64,000 bases of DNA. Origin: Acuticoccus sp965213555 (GTDB taxonomy: Bacteria; Pseudomonadota; Alphaproteobacteria; Rhizobiales; Amorphaceae). The position numbers and the translations under genes were made by a program. This document shows positions 37,407 through 46,853 of the stretch, piece after piece. The notes under the pieces were generated by a model. That model was not told where the DNA came from. It saw nothing but the letters and a program-made list of their open reading frames with translations, and made no database searches. Location of the stretch: contig NZ_OZ243890.1 of NCBI RefSeq assembly GCF_965213555.1, forward strand, positions 2,356,001 to 2,420,000, in the 5' to 3' direction. Within the stretch, counting starts at the first letter, position 1. The number at the start of each line of letters is the position of its first letter.

Positions 37407-38159
37407 CTATGCCGGCGCGGTGAGCGCTTCGTGCAGCGCGCCGGCGAAGTCCGGGTAGGTCTCGGCGAGCTCATCGAGGACGCGCGTGCGTAGGAGGCGC
37501 AGCGTGGCCGCCGCGGGGGTCGGTGTCGTCGGCGGTGCGGTGGCGTGGTCGAACGCGAAGCCGGTGGCGGCGCGCACCTCCTCCAGCGAATGCCCGGGGT
37601 GGACCGAGCGCAGCACGAACCGGGCGCGCTCGCGGTCGAAGTCGAACAGCGCCTTGCCCGTCAGGAGCGCGTGGGGTCCGCCCGGACGGTGGATGCCGGC
37701 CTCGCTCGTGCCCGGCGCCGACACGAAATCGACCCTGTCCACGAGGACCCGGGGCGAGTGCTCCTCGCGGAACAGGATGACGCGCGGCACCACGTAGTAC
37801 AGGTACGCCGACCCGAAGGAGCCTGGCCAGCGCACGCCGACTTCAGGGTACTCTCCGGTCCCGACGAGGTTGATGTTGCCGGACCCGTCGATCTGCCCGC
37901 CGCCGAGGAAGAAGGCGTCGACGCGACCCTGCCCGGCGGCGTCGAACAGCTCCACCGAGCCGTTGGTGAAGAAGTTGTGCCGCTCCGACCCCAGCACCGA
38001 GAGGCGCACGCGCTCCCCCGCCGCCTCGTCGAGCGCACGGCGAAGCATGGCGCCGGCGGCCGGGATCGGCGAGGAGGCGCCCACCGCGACGTGCCGCACG
38101 CCCGACAGGAGCTCTGCGATGGTGCCGATCAGGACCTCGCGAGGGGTGGCCTCGGTCAC
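37407..38159 (-). CDS. CoA-transferase subunit B (glutaconate CoA-transferase type)
   Basis: The 250-residue beta subunit of a family I CoA-transferase shows VAVGASSPIPAAGAMLRRAL, FFLGGGQIDGSGNINLVGTG, YYVVPRVILFREEHSPRVLV and DFVSAPGTSEAG, the pattern of GctB-like and related acyl-CoA:acid CoA-transferases. GTG at 38159 overlaps the subunit A stop (GTGA), so the two are translationally coupled. The acid substrate is unknown. A proline/threonine-rich linker near the C-terminus (APPTTPTPAAATLRLLRTRV) precedes the end. Confidence 0.85.
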   Translation of the reverse strand: MTEATPREVLIGTIAELLSGVRHVAVGASSPIPAAGAMLRRALDEAAGERVRLSVLGSERHNFFTNGSVELFDAAGQGRVDAFFLGGGQIDGSGNINLVGTGEYPEVGVRWPGSFGSAYLYYVVPRVILFREEHSPRVLVDRVDFVSAPGTSEAGIHRPGGPHALLTGKALFDFDRERARFVLRSVHPGHSLEEVRAATGFAFDHATAPPTTPTPAAATLRLLRTRVLDELAETYPDFAGALHEALTAPA

Positions 38160-38965
38160 GCCGGGACGCGGCCGGTGATGGCTCCGATGGCCTCGGCGAG
38201 GCCCTCCGGTGTGCGGGCAGCCGCAGCGTAGGCCTTCATGGCCGCGACGTCGGTGCCGTATTCGCCCCACAGGCCGCAAGGCGCGGCCCCGCGCGGCGCC
38301 ACGGCGATGGCGTCGACGTAGAGCGCGGGCAGGACGCCCGCCGCCGTCGCCTCGTCGGCCAACAGGTCGCCGTCGACGATGCGCTCGACCGTCACGATGG
38401 TCGTGCGTGAGGCGTAGGCCATGCTGGCGCACTCGCGCCGTCGGCCGATGCGCACGTTGCCCATCCGGTCGGCCTCCGGCGCGTGGAACAACGCGACGTC
38501 CGGATGCACCGCGGGGATCGCGACGATGGGGTCCGGCGCGGCCGCAAACGGGTTGTCGATGACCTTCCAGTCCGGACGATGGGCAAGGACGTCTGAGCCG
38601 ATCAGCCCGCGCATGACGGCGAAGGGCGCACCCTTCTGGCTCGCGAGGAGGCCGGCGTGGATGGCCGGGCACGTGGCGTCCATCACCTTGATGAGCCCCT
38701 CGCGGACGGCGCGGTTGAACGCCGGTGCGCCGCCGGCCTCGCCGAGCGTGACCGCGCTGGTCTCGATGGTGGTGACGCAGCCTGCGCCGATCAGCACGTC
38801 CGCCTGGATGCCGCTGGTCGGCACGCAGTAGAGGTGCAGGTCCTGCGCATTGCGTCGGATGATCGGGCCGACCATCGCCATGGAGACGCCGGCGTAGTCG
38901 GCCGGGATCGCGAGCGTCGTGCCGTCGCGAACGAGGCCTGCAAGGTCTTCGAGTGTCGCCGTCAT
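38156..38965 (-). CDS. CoA-transferase subunit A (glutaconate CoA-transferase type)
   Basis: The 269-residue alpha subunit forms a heterodimer with the downstream subunit. Recognisable parts are LYCVPTSGIQADVLIGAGCV, ETSAVTLGEAGGAPAFNRAV, GLIGSDVLAHRPDWKVIDNP and AIPAVHPDVALFHAPEADRM. It is full length for this subfamily. No dedicated acyl-CoA pathway genes are adjacent, so the physiological acid cannot be named. Confidence 0.85.
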   Translation of the reverse strand: MTATLEDLAGLVRDGTTLAIPADYAGVSMAMVGPIIRRNAQDLHLYCVPTSGIQADVLIGAGCVTTIETSAVTLGEAGGAPAFNRAVREGLIKVMDATCPAIHAGLLASQKGAPFAVMRGLIGSDVLAHRPDWKVIDNPFAAAPDPIVAIPAVHPDVALFHAPEADRMGNVRIGRRRECASMAYASRTTIVTVERIVDGDLLADEATAAGVLPALYVDAIAVAPRGAAPCGLWGEYGTDVAAMKAYAAAARTPEGLAEAIGAITGRVPA

Positions 38966-40640
38966 AAGCGGGCTCCGGTCAGCAGCCGAAGCATCCCGCC
39001 AACGCGGTCACGGCGCAAGCCCGGCGCATGCCTGACGCGTGATCATGGCTTGGAGCGGGAGGGACCGGTTCATCGTCCTATCGCACGGGGCGATCGCGTG
39101 TCGGTGGGACGCGCGCGTCCAGCGTCGGGGAGGGTGCGGCCATCGTCGTGGAATGTGCGAGCGGTCCGGCGCTTCCAGCAGCTCGGCAGAACCGCCCCGC
39201 GGCCGACTGTCGGAGGGAGTCGGGCACTTCCGGCGGCTGTCGCGGAGGCCGTCTCTGTGGCTTGCGCTGCCTTGAACGCTGCCCTCGCACAGCACTGCTG
39301 GGGCACGCGTCGCAGACCGTGATGCTCGAGGCTGGAGCAGGATGGTTGGCACCCAGGGGCCGTAGCTTGAAGCGCGGCAGATCGTGCCCCAGTCCGTCGA
39401 CGGAAGAACGGGGTGTGCGGGCATCATGAGCAGGCGGAGGCAATGTTGCCCTTGCGTGCCGCTCAGGACGGGCGCATTCGATCCCCTACTTCGAGGCGCC
39501 TTATCTCGCGCGAAGGGCGCCCGGGCGCCTCGCTGATCGCCGTGATGCGCAGTCCTCGAAGTTCGGGCGGCCATCGAGCCCACCGGAGACGCTCGATGGG
39601 CGATGTCTTTGCTGGCACGCCATCCGATGCGCTTGGGCTGCCAGCGGTTCAGCGGAGGGGCCCCAACCTTGTGTTGCCGCCGGTGCGTCGGGTTCGCCAT
39701 CGAGGGCACCGTCCGCCGCCATGCCTCCTCAGGGGCAACTGTCGGCGGCCGACGTCGGGAGAGGTGTACCGTCCATCGCTGCGACTGAGACCCGCCGCGG
39801 GTCGAGGCGGCGATGCCGGTCGAGCGCTGCCTCGACGGACGGCACGGCGAGCGAGGCCCCAGGCTCATGCGTCGCAAGAGCGGACGACGACGCGTCACCC
39901 TTGGGCGGATGCAACGGATGCAACGGATGCAGCGGCGCACCGGCGATGTCGAGCTCTTCCAGCGATCGGCGTTCCGGCGAGGGACATGCGCCCTCGGACC
40001 GATCCCAGCGCCAATCTCAGGCGCAGCAGCGACGGACCCGCGGCGGCGATGCTTCACTGGTCGCCCATCGCGCGGGAGACGCCACGGCCTGTGGCGGCCC
40101 TCGCCAACCGGCGCGGCGGGGTGCGGGCGGCGCCCGCGCCACCAGCCCTGCAGCGCGTTGGACCGCCGGCGTGTCGCTCCCGGGGCCGACAGGTTTTGCG
40201 ACGCTGGCTCCATCTTCGGGTGACACGGCAGGTGGGTGATCCTGCACGCCGCGGCCGACGGCGCGACGACCGAGTGGCAAGGGTCCGCGGCACGGTGCCT
40301 GAAGGCCGAACGTCGGAGCAGGGTCTCGACGCGGTGCGCCGACGCCACCGAAACGGATGGGGAAGATCTCCCGCGTGATCGACGCCGAGCCCGGCGTCAC
40401 GGAGGCGAAGGTCACGGCCTCTCCAAGGTCGACGCCGCCTCGACGACGACGGCTGGCGCGGACGACCTGCGAGGCCGCGCCGGACCGGCCGCCGTGACAA
40501 GACGCCTCGCCGGTTGACCACCTTCCGAGCCCAGACACGGCGTCGGTGTCCCAACGACCTTCCGCCAGCCGTTGGGACGCTTGGCGGCGCGCTCGAAGAC
40601 GCCGCGTGCCGTCGCCGATACCTTGCGGGAAGCGATTCGC
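38966..40640. other. 1.7-kb stretch without a convincing gene
   Basis: Several long frames are open on both strands, but their translations are Arg/Ser/Pro-rich, have no recognisable family motif and lack supporting RBS sequences. I see no intact transposase, RNA gene or phage element. A short tandem repeat of the 9-mer CGGATGCAA lies at 39906-39932 (three copies, the last imperfect). The stretch may be decayed coding DNA or a long regulatory or structural spacer ahead of the CoA-transferase promoter and after mscS. Confidence 0.5.
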
Positions 40641-41492
40641 TCAGGCGGCCGGGGCGCGTGGCTTGGCGTCCACGAGCTGACGGTGCGGGTAGGGGATCGA
40701 CATGCCGTCGGCCTCGATCGCCTCCTTCGCCCGCTTGGTGAGCTCGCGCTTGACCCGCCAGTAGTCCGATGCGGCTACCCAAACGCGCAGCGTAAGTTCG
40801 ACGGAGGATTCGCCGATGTCGGCGACGAAGGCGTCGGGCATCGGCTCGGCCAGCACCTTGTCATGCCCCTCCGCAAGCTTACGGAGCGTAGACAGCGCCG
40901 CGTCGATCGCGTCTTCATAGTCTATGCCGACGTCGATGTCGAGGAGACGGGTCGGGTAGACCGAGTAGTTCGTGACGGTTGATCCCCAGACCTCAGAGTT
41001 CGGCATGATTTTCTGAATGTTGTCGTAGGTGGACAGCTCGGTCAGGAACAGTGAGATCGATCTGACGGTTCCGGCGTGGCCGGCGACCTCGATGTAGTCG
41101 CCGATCTTGAACGGACGCATGAGGATGATCATCACTCCCGCGGCGAGGGACGTGAGGGAGCCCTGGAGCGCGAGACCGATGGCGAGCGATGCCGCGCCCA
41201 GGACGGCGATGAGGCTCGCGGTCTGCACCCCAGCAAGGTTCAACGCGATGATGAGCACGATCGCGAGCACGCCGTAGTACAGCAGCGAGCCGAGGAAGTG
41301 CTCTACCAGCGGGTCCATGCGGTCGGACCGCTCCATGGCGCGCTCGGCCCACCGGCGCATGAGCCGTGCCACGATCCAACCGACGACGACGATCACCAGC
41401 GCGGTGGCGATGTTGATCCCCTGGACCGCGAGCCAGGCGAGCACGCCGTCGATGACCGTTGCGTCCGTCCCCGTTGCGCCGTCGGTCTCCAT
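40641..41492 (-). CDS. MscS-family mechanosensitive channel (copy 2)
   Basis: The protein has 283 residues. Two N-terminal helices precede the pore helix VLGAASLAIGLALQGSLTSL, AAGVMIILMRPFKIGDYIEV and the beta domain (IMPNSEVWGSTVTNYSVYPT). ATG at 41492 has GAGGAGG seven bases upstream and is preferred over the longer open frame. It is closer to E. coli MscS in the pore segment than copy 1. The two copies probably differ in gating threshold or expression. Confidence 0.93.
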   Translation of the reverse strand: METDGATGTDATVIDGVLAWLAVQGINIATALVIVVVGWIVARLMRRWAERAMERSDRMDPLVEHFLGSLLYYGVLAIVLIIALNLAGVQTASLIAVLGAASLAIGLALQGSLTSLAAGVMIILMRPFKIGDYIEVAGHAGTVRSISLFLTELSTYDNIQKIMPNSEVWGSTVTNYSVYPTRLLDIDVGIDYEDAIDAALSTLRKLAEGHDKVLAEPMPDAFVADIGESSVELTLRVWVAASDYWRVKRELTKRAKEAIEADGMSIPYPHRQLVDAKPRAPAA

Positions 41493-42009
41493 ACGATCCT
41501 CCTCGACCCGAACGGGACGGGCTACGCGTGGCCGCCCGTGGGCTGTTAGGGTTTGCCTGCAACACTTCGATGTTGACGGGGAGCCGCCTGGGGTATCCGG
41601 GCAGCGCACCGCCGGGTGCCGCCCCGCAGCGAGGGCGCGCCCTCGTCATACGCGAGCGCGCATACGGCGGCGGCACGTCCAAGCCTTCGCGCCGGCCTCC
41701 GAACGCCGCTTCGCCATCCAAAACGCCTGCGAAGGGCCGCTCGTGGCGCGAGACAAGGAGCCCGCTGCCGACCGCGGGGTCGCGCGGCGGTCGTCGGTGG
41801 CGCGCCTCGCCCTGCCTCCGGGGGACGTGCGGCGGTGATGCTCGTCCGCAAGTCGGGGAACTCGCGGCGAAGCAAGTCGCTGGGCAAGGTCGAGGGGGCC
41901 GCCGCCTGCTGACGGTCGGCACGGACTGCGCTGCGCCGCCCACGCTCGCAACGGTCGCGACGGGACATCGAAGCGGCCGCGGACGCGAGCGGCTGTTCGC
42001 CCAGCTCGG
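41493..42009. other. Intergenic region upstream of mscS copy 2
   Basis: This 517-bp GC-rich stretch lies between the mscS start and the end of the small basic-protein gene. I see no credible gene, RNA or terminator. It should contain the mscS promoter. Confidence 0.5.
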
Positions 42010-42186
42010 CTACTCCTTCGAGCCTTGATCGTCCTTTCGGGCCGCGTCGACCTCGGCCGAGCCCGCAGCGGGAGCCTCCGCCGTGTCCGCCCGCCGTTCG
42101 TCGCGGTCCCGCCGTTGCTGCTTGCGTCGCCGTAGGTTCTGGCGCAACGCCGCGGCAAGGCGTGCCTCTCGCTCGGCTGTCGTCAT
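42010..42186 (-). CDS. Small basic conserved alphaproteobacterial protein
   Basis: The predicted 58-residue protein starts MTTAEREARLAAALRQNLRR and continues with KQQRRDRDERRAD, then an acidic tail. Short proteins with an AAALR.NLRRRK core are widespread in alphaproteobacteria and have no known function. ATG at 42186 has GGGAG five bases before it. The frame is open further upstream, but the extra residues do not fit the family and cross the promoter of the neighbouring gene. Confidence 0.7.
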   Translation of the reverse strand: MTTAEREARLAAALRQNLRRRKQQRRDRDERRADTAEAPAAGSAEVDAARKDDQGSKE

Positions 42187-42271
42187 CCCATCTCCCGTCG
42201 GTGCGGCGTTTGTATCACAGCCCGCCGCGCTTACATCTTGGGGCAGCAAGTGTGCCAAGGGGAATTGAAGG

Positions 42272-43255
42272 ATGACACGACTGCTGGCCTGCGCGGCGGT
42301 GCTCGCGATGACCACGGCGGCGGCGGCGCAGACGACCGAGATCGTCATTCACACCGGGGGCGCGCCGACCGGCGAGGGCTCCACGTACCACAACGGCATG
42401 GGGCAGGCGGTGGAGGAGCAGCTCCGCGAGCTCGCGCGTCCCTACGGCTACGAGGTGCGCCGGGTCCCGTCCGGTGGTGCGGTGGCCAACGCCAACGCCT
42501 GCGCAGGTGAGACCGAGAACATCTGCTTCGGGATCGGTCAAGGTGGCATCGAGTACGATGCGGTAAACTCGGGTGCGACCCAGATCGTGCGCGACGACCT
42601 CCCGGGCGAATGCGCCATGGCCTTCACCAACGAGCCGAGGCTGCCGAACTGGCGCTCGGTGGTGGAGAACGCGCGCCGTGTTACGTTCGTCGTCCCTGAG
42701 GGTTCCGGGTCGGAGGCCTTCATCCGCAAGGCGTTCGCTGCCGAGCCCGAGCTCCAGGGCATCGAGCCGAACTTCCGCTACGCGTCCGGGCAGGAGGCGA
42801 TCTTCGAGGCCGTCCGTGGGACCCGTGGCGCGGTCGGCGTGTTCTACGCCTACCCGAACCCCACCGACGGCATGGTGAACGCTGCCTTCGATGTCGGCAT
42901 GACGGTGATGGGCATCCTGTCGCCCGCGGTCGCGGAGGCGTCGGACGACTTCTATCTCAACCGCAAGGCGCCCTACGACCTCGCCTGGTTCGGGCTCGGC
43001 GAGACACGCACGGTGCCGGCGATGTGCTCCAAGGCGCTGCTGTTCGCCGGCGACCCGTCCAAGCTCACCGACACCTGGGCCCAGGGCGACTACGCGGAGT
43101 TCATCGCCGCGCTGAAGGGCATGCCGGAGGACGCCTTCGTGCCCCAGGATGGGCCGCTCGCCGGCCTCATGCGTGAGGTGGAGACGCTGTCGGAGGAGTA
43201 CGGCGTCAGCGAGATGGTCACCGACCTCGAGGGGCAGGTGTCACAGCGCTTCTGA
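42272..43255 (+). CDS. Periplasmic solute-binding protein, TAXI-TRAP-like
   Basis: The 327-residue protein has a signal peptide (LLACAAVLAMTTAAAAQ) and a binding-protein fold that begins EIVIHTGGAPTGEGSTYHNG, continues RVPSGGAVANANACAGETEN, and then CFGIGQGGIEYDAVNSG. These recall TAXI-type TRAP receptors (TGG..GVYYP, GS..N...I..G). No TRAP membrane subunit is adjacent, so it may be an orphan receptor or serve transporter subunits elsewhere. The ligand is unknown. A good terminator follows. Confidence 0.6.
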   Translation: MTRLLACAAVLAMTTAAAAQTTEIVIHTGGAPTGEGSTYHNGMGQAVEEQLRELARPYGYEVRRVPSGGAVANANACAGETENICFGIGQGGIEYDAVNSGATQIVRDDLPGECAMAFTNEPRLPNWRSVVENARRVTFVVPEGSGSEAFIRKAFAAEPELQGIEPNFRYASGQEAIFEAVRGTRGAVGVFYAYPNPTDGMVNAAFDVGMTVMGILSPAVAEASDDFYLNRKAPYDLAWFGLGETRTVPAMCSKALLFAGDPSKLTDTWAQGDYAEFIAALKGMPEDAFVPQDGPLAGLMREVETLSEEYGVSEMVTDLEGQVSQRF

Positions 43256-43284
43256 ACGAGCGCTACGCGTCGCAGAGCCGAGGG

Positions 43285-43310
43285 AAGCGCGTCGCGGTGC
43301 GGCGCGCTTT
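43285..43310 (+). terminator. Terminator after the solute-binding protein gene
   Basis: AAGCGCGTCGC (43285-43295) pairs with GCGGCGCGCTT (43299-43309), with one G:T pair and a GGT loop, and runs into TTTCTC. It lies 30 bp after the stop codon. Confidence 0.65.
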
Positions 43311-43324
43311 CTCACGTTTCGAGC

Positions 43325-44179
43325 CTAGCGCGTGACCTCGACCACAAACTCGCCGATGCGCTGCAGCATGCGGCGAGCGCGGCGATCGGCCTCCGGCCAG
43401 AGCGCGGCCATGTGGAACAGGCTGGACGTCACCATGAGGTCAACGGCAACCCCTGGATCGCGGCGCTTCGCGCCAGGAGGAGGCTGTCGTCGAGGAGCAC
43501 CTCGAGGGACCCCACCTCGATGTGGAGCGGCGCGAGGCCGGCAACGTCCGCCAGGAGGGGCGACACCTCAGGGTCGGCGGGGTCGCGATCGCCGAACGCC
43601 AAGGCCGTGAGCTCGGCGTCCGCTCCGGCGTCGTTCATGGGGTCGACGCTGGACAGCGGCTCGCGGGTCCGGCTGAGCCCGCTCCGGTCGGTGTTGGGTG
43701 ACAACAGCGCGACCCCGCACAGGTTCGGCGGCCTCCGCAGGGCAACTGCGAGCGCAAGGTGGCCGCCGGCGCTGACGCCGCCCACGACGTAGGGACCCGT
43801 CGCGGCGATCGCCTCCGTCGCCGTCAGCGCGTCGTCCAGCATCGCCGGCCATGGGTGCTCCGGCGCCAGCCGGTAGCGCGGCAAGAGCACCCTCACCCCT
43901 GCTTGCGCGGTGGACCTGGCCAGCGAGAGGTGCGTCTCCGGCGAGCCGAACAGCGGCCCGCCTCCGTGGAATCAGATCAGCGACGGTCCCTCGCCGCAGC
44001 CGACGCCCTCGACGCCGCCGAGGGTGATCGCCTCGCCGTACGGCTGAGGGCCCGCGAGGCGCTCGAAGGCCTCGGCCCGCGAGGCGCTCGAAGGCCTCGC
44101 GCCGCTCCGCTGGGGTGCCCTCGACCGGCGTCGCCTCGATGGCGGCGCGTAGTCTTTGCAGCGAGGTCGGTCGGGTCAT
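43325..44179 (-). pseudogene. Broken alpha/beta-hydrolase (HSL/esterase type) gene
   Basis: The pieces add up to one alpha/beta-hydrolase read from ATG at 44179 to TAG at 43325. Intact parts are an N-terminus (MTRPTSLQRLRAAIEATPVE), the oxyanion HGGGPLFGS, LLPRYRLAPEHPWPAMLDDA, the nucleophile GGVSAGGHLALA and the C-terminal SSLFHMAALWPEADRRARRM. Three lesions break it: a 25-bp tandem duplication that shifts the frame (44049-44098), a TGA at 43972-43974 at the residue before FHGGG where Trp is expected, and loss of one base in the run at 43451-43454. Removing one 25-bp copy restores a sensible frame. Confidence 0.88.
44049..44098. repeat. Exact 25-bp tandem duplication in the hydrolase pseudogene
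   Basis: The unit at 44049-44073 is repeated without change at 44074-44098. Because 25 is not a multiple of three, it causes a frameshift near codon 35 of the former gene. The perfect identity suggests a recent event. Confidence 0.95.
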
Positions 44180-44328
44180 CGCACGGCTCCTGATCGCTGG
44201 GACAACCGGGCACGCAAGGGGCGTGTTCCTGCGACCGACACGCGGACGCGTTGCCCGGCGCCAGACGCAACCCTGCGCCGCGTTCCGATCATCTTGCCAA
44301 GGCGTTCGCGGCGAACGATTGTGCGGCG

Positions 44329-45270
44329 ATGACCCTCACCCACTCGGGGACCTCCGACGCCGCGCTCGGCGTCATGTGGAAGGTCCTGTCCGCCTTCGTC
44401 TTCACCATCATGCTGACCCTCGTGAAGGTGGTCGGCGAGCGCGTGCCGGTCGGCGAGGTCCTGTTCGCACGCAACTTCTTCGGCCTGTTGCCGGTCCTCG
44501 TCATCGTCCTGTGGACCCATCACCTGCACGACGCGCTTCGCACCGAGTACTTCTGGGGTCACATGCGCCGCGCCGTGATCGGCATGGTGGCCATGGGGAT
44601 GTGGTTCGCGGCGCTGCAGCGCCTGTCGCTCCCCGAGGCGACCTCAATCGTCTACGTTGCACCATTGATGATGGTGGTGTTCGCCTTCTTCCTCCTCGGC
44701 GAACGCGTTCGCGTCTACCGCTGGACCGCGGTCGCGGTCGGCTTCCTCGGCGTCATCGTGATCCTGCTGCCGCAGATCCGTACAGGGTTCGACGTCGCCA
44801 ACGACGCCGCGGCGCTCGGCGCGCTGTTCGCGCTGTGCGCGGCCGTGTTCATGGCGCTCGCGTCGGTGTTCGTGCGGCAGCTCGCGACGCGTGAGCCGAC
44901 CATCACCGTGGTCCTTTACTTCCTCATCGCCGGATCCGCCTTGTCCCTGGCGACGCTGCCCACCTGGACCGTTCCATCGGCGACGGACGCCGTGCTTCTC
45001 GTGCTCATCGGTGTGATCGGCGGCGTGGGGCAGCTCCTCCTGACGAAGGCCTATCAGCACGCCGAGGCCTCGTTCATCGCCCCGTTCGAGTACACCTCGA
45101 TGATCTGGGTGGTCGCGTTCGGCTACGCCGTGTTCGGCGAGCTGCCCACGATCAACGTCATCATCGGCGCCGCCATCGTCATCATGGCCGGCATCTTCGT
45201 GATCTTTCGCGAGCGGCAGCTCGGCCTTGCCCGTGCGGAGCGCAAGGTGGGGGCGCCGCTGCGACCCTAG
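44329..45270 (+). CDS. EamA/DMT-superfamily transporter
   Basis: The 313-residue membrane protein has ten predicted helices in two EamA repeats (VMWKVLSAFVFTIMLTLVKV at the start; AALGALFALCAAVFMALASV at the start of repeat two). Such transporters export or import metabolites such as amino acids; the substrate is unknown. ATG at 44329 (MTLTHSGTSDAALG) is preferred to the upstream open frame. It is followed 56 bp later by ygfA. Confidence 0.9.
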   Translation: MTLTHSGTSDAALGVMWKVLSAFVFTIMLTLVKVVGERVPVGEVLFARNFFGLLPVLVIVLWTHHLHDALRTEYFWGHMRRAVIGMVAMGMWFAALQRLSLPEATSIVYVAPLMMVVFAFFLLGERVRVYRWTAVAVGFLGVIVILLPQIRTGFDVANDAAALGALFALCAAVFMALASVFVRQLATREPTITVVLYFLIAGSALSLATLPTWTVPSATDAVLLVLIGVIGGVGQLLLTKAYQHAEASFIAPFEYTSMIWVVAFGYAVFGELPTINVIIGAAIVIMAGIFVIFRERQLGLARAERKVGAPLRP

Positions 45271-45326
45271 GCGGCAAGGGTGGACGGTCAGAGGGCGTCC
45301 TCCCAAAGAACGGTGGGCGTGCGATC

Positions 45327-45887
45327 ATGGACGTCGTGACCGACAAGGCGAGCGCACGGCGCGCCGCCCGCGAGCGCCGTGCCATCGCAGCGCTCGCGGC
45401 GCGCGACGCCCCTCAAGCCCTCGCGGCGGCGGCATCCGTCCTGCCGCGAGCGGAGATCCTCGCCGGATACGTGCCGATCCGCGATGAGATCGATCCCGGA
45501 CCCTTGCTCAAGGTCTGCAGCGTCCGGGCTCGCATCGCGCTGCCGCGCGTCGGTCGGGAAGGGCTGGAGTTCCTCGTCATGGGCGAGGGCGACGAGCTGG
45601 TGCCGGGTCCGTTCGGCCTGAGGGAGCCCTCCGGCGGCACGCGCGTCGCGCCGCAGCTCCTCCTCGTGCCGCTGCTCGCGTTCACGCGCCGCGGCGATCG
45701 CCTCGGCTACGGCAAGGGGCACTACGACCGTTACCTCGCATGGCACCCGGGCGTTCGCGCCGTCGGCCTCGCCTACGCCGCTCAGGAGGTCGACGCATTG
45801 CCCGTCGAGGCGCACGACGCGCAGCTCTGGGCGATCCTCACCGAGCAGGAACTGATCGTGGCGAGCAGCGGCACGGTCGGGGCGTGA
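45327..45887 (+). CDS. 5-formyltetrahydrofolate cyclo-ligase
   Basis: This 186-residue enzyme returns 5-formyltetrahydrofolate to the one-carbon pool as 5,10-methenyl-THF with ATP. The family motifs are the early basic helix (ASARRAARERRAIAAL), AGYVPIRDEIDPGPLL, and the nucleotide-binding GDRLGYGKGHYDRYLA near residue 130. It is ygfA-like (fau). It sits directly ahead of the ymdB-type gene, as in other alphaproteobacteria. Confidence 0.93.
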   Translation: MDVVTDKASARRAARERRAIAALAARDAPQALAAAASVLPRAEILAGYVPIRDEIDPGPLLKVCSVRARIALPRVGREGLEFLVMGEGDELVPGPFGLREPSGGTRVAPQLLLVPLLAFTRRGDRLGYGKGHYDRYLAWHPGVRAVGLAYAAQEVDALPVEAHDAQLWAILTEQELIVASSGTVGA

Positions 45888-45981
45888 CAGATCGCCGGGG
45901 GCGCGAGGTTGACGGCGCCGTCGTGAGGGCGGACGTCGGTGGCATGAGCCCGCCTCGCCATCCCCCGCAGATGCCGCACCC

Positions 45982-46812
45982 GTGAGGCTGCTCGTCCTCG
46001 GCGACGTCGTCGGCCGCGCCGGACGCACCGCGGTGGCGACCCACCTGCCGCGGCTGGTGGAGCGCTGGTCGGTGGACTTCGTGGCGATCAACGGGGAGAA
46101 CGCGGCCGGGGGGTTCGGCATCACCGAGGAGATCGCCCAGGGCCTCCTCGATGCTGGGGCCGACGTCATCACCACCGGCAACCACGTATGGGACCAGCGC
46201 GAGGCGCTCGTCTTCATCGCTCGCCAGCCGCGGTTGCTGAGGCCGATCAACTTCCCCCCAGGCACGCCGGGCCGTGGCGCCACCATGGTGACGGCGCGCA
46301 ACGGCGCCCGCGTGTTCGTGGCGAACGTGATGGGCCGCGTGTTCATGGAGGCGCTCGACGACCCCGTCCGCCTCGTGGAGGCGGCGCTGGAGCAGCACGC
46401 CATCGGCTCGGAGGTGGATGCGGCGATCCTTGACGTGCACGCCGAGGCGACGAGCGAGAAGCAGGTGTTCGGCCACCTGTTCGACGGCCGCGTTTCCCTG
46501 GTCTGCGGCACGCACACCCACTGTCCGACGGCCGATCATCGCGTCCTCCCCGGAGGCACCGCCTTCATTACCGACCTTGGCATGTGCGGCGCCTACGACA
46601 GCGTCATCGGCATGGAGAAGGAGGAGCCCATGCGCCGCATGGTCGAGCGGGTGCCCGGCCAGCGCATGGGTCCCGCGACGGGACCGGCGACGTTGTGCGG
46701 CGTCGCGGTGGAGACGGACGACGCGACGGGCCTTGCGCGGTGGATCGCCCCGCTCCGCGTCGGCGGCGACCTCGAGGGTGCGGTTCCACCCGGTTGGCAG
46801 GAGCGCTCGTGA
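45982..46812 (+). CDS. ymdB: YmdB-type metallophosphoesterase (TIGR00282 family)
   Basis: The 276-residue di-metal phosphodiesterase has ligands in LLVLGDVVGRAGR, INGENAAGGFGIT, TTGNHVWDQREAL, LDVHAEATSEK and GTHTHCPTADHRVLPGGTAF. The Bacillus homologue has 2',3'-cyclic nucleotide phosphodiesterase activity; the role here is inferred from family only. The start is GTG at 45982. In related genomes it is followed directly by yebC; here a luxI/luxR pair intervenes. Confidence 0.93.
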   Translation: MRLLVLGDVVGRAGRTAVATHLPRLVERWSVDFVAINGENAAGGFGITEEIAQGLLDAGADVITTGNHVWDQREALVFIARQPRLLRPINFPPGTPGRGATMVTARNGARVFVANVMGRVFMEALDDPVRLVEAALEQHAIGSEVDAAILDVHAEATSEKQVFGHLFDGRVSLVCGTHTHCPTADHRVLPGGTAFITDLGMCGAYDSVIGMEKEEPMRRMVERVPGQRMGPATGPATLCGVAVETDDATGLARWIAPLRVGGDLEGAVPPGWQERS

Positions 46813-46853
46813 GCAGCAGCGCGGGAACGCGGGGCAAACTTGGGCGGGTGGAC

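Noticed and set aside
39906..39932. Three CGGATGCAA units as an iteron-type origin
   Set aside because: Too few copies, no DnaA boxes, no rep gene and no AT-rich unwinding region.
39008..40348. 446-codon minus-strand open frame
   Set aside because: Composition is Arg/Ser/Pro-rich with no motif and no RBS; typical of noncoding GC-rich DNA.
43972..43974. TGA in the hydrolase as a recoded (Trp or selenocysteine) codon
   Set aside because: Two independent frameshifts in the same gene and no recoding element nearby make a pseudogene the simpler view.
45888..45981. Short frame ending at the ymdB start as a leader peptide
   Set aside because: Pro-rich, weak start and no attenuator-like structure; probably noncoding.
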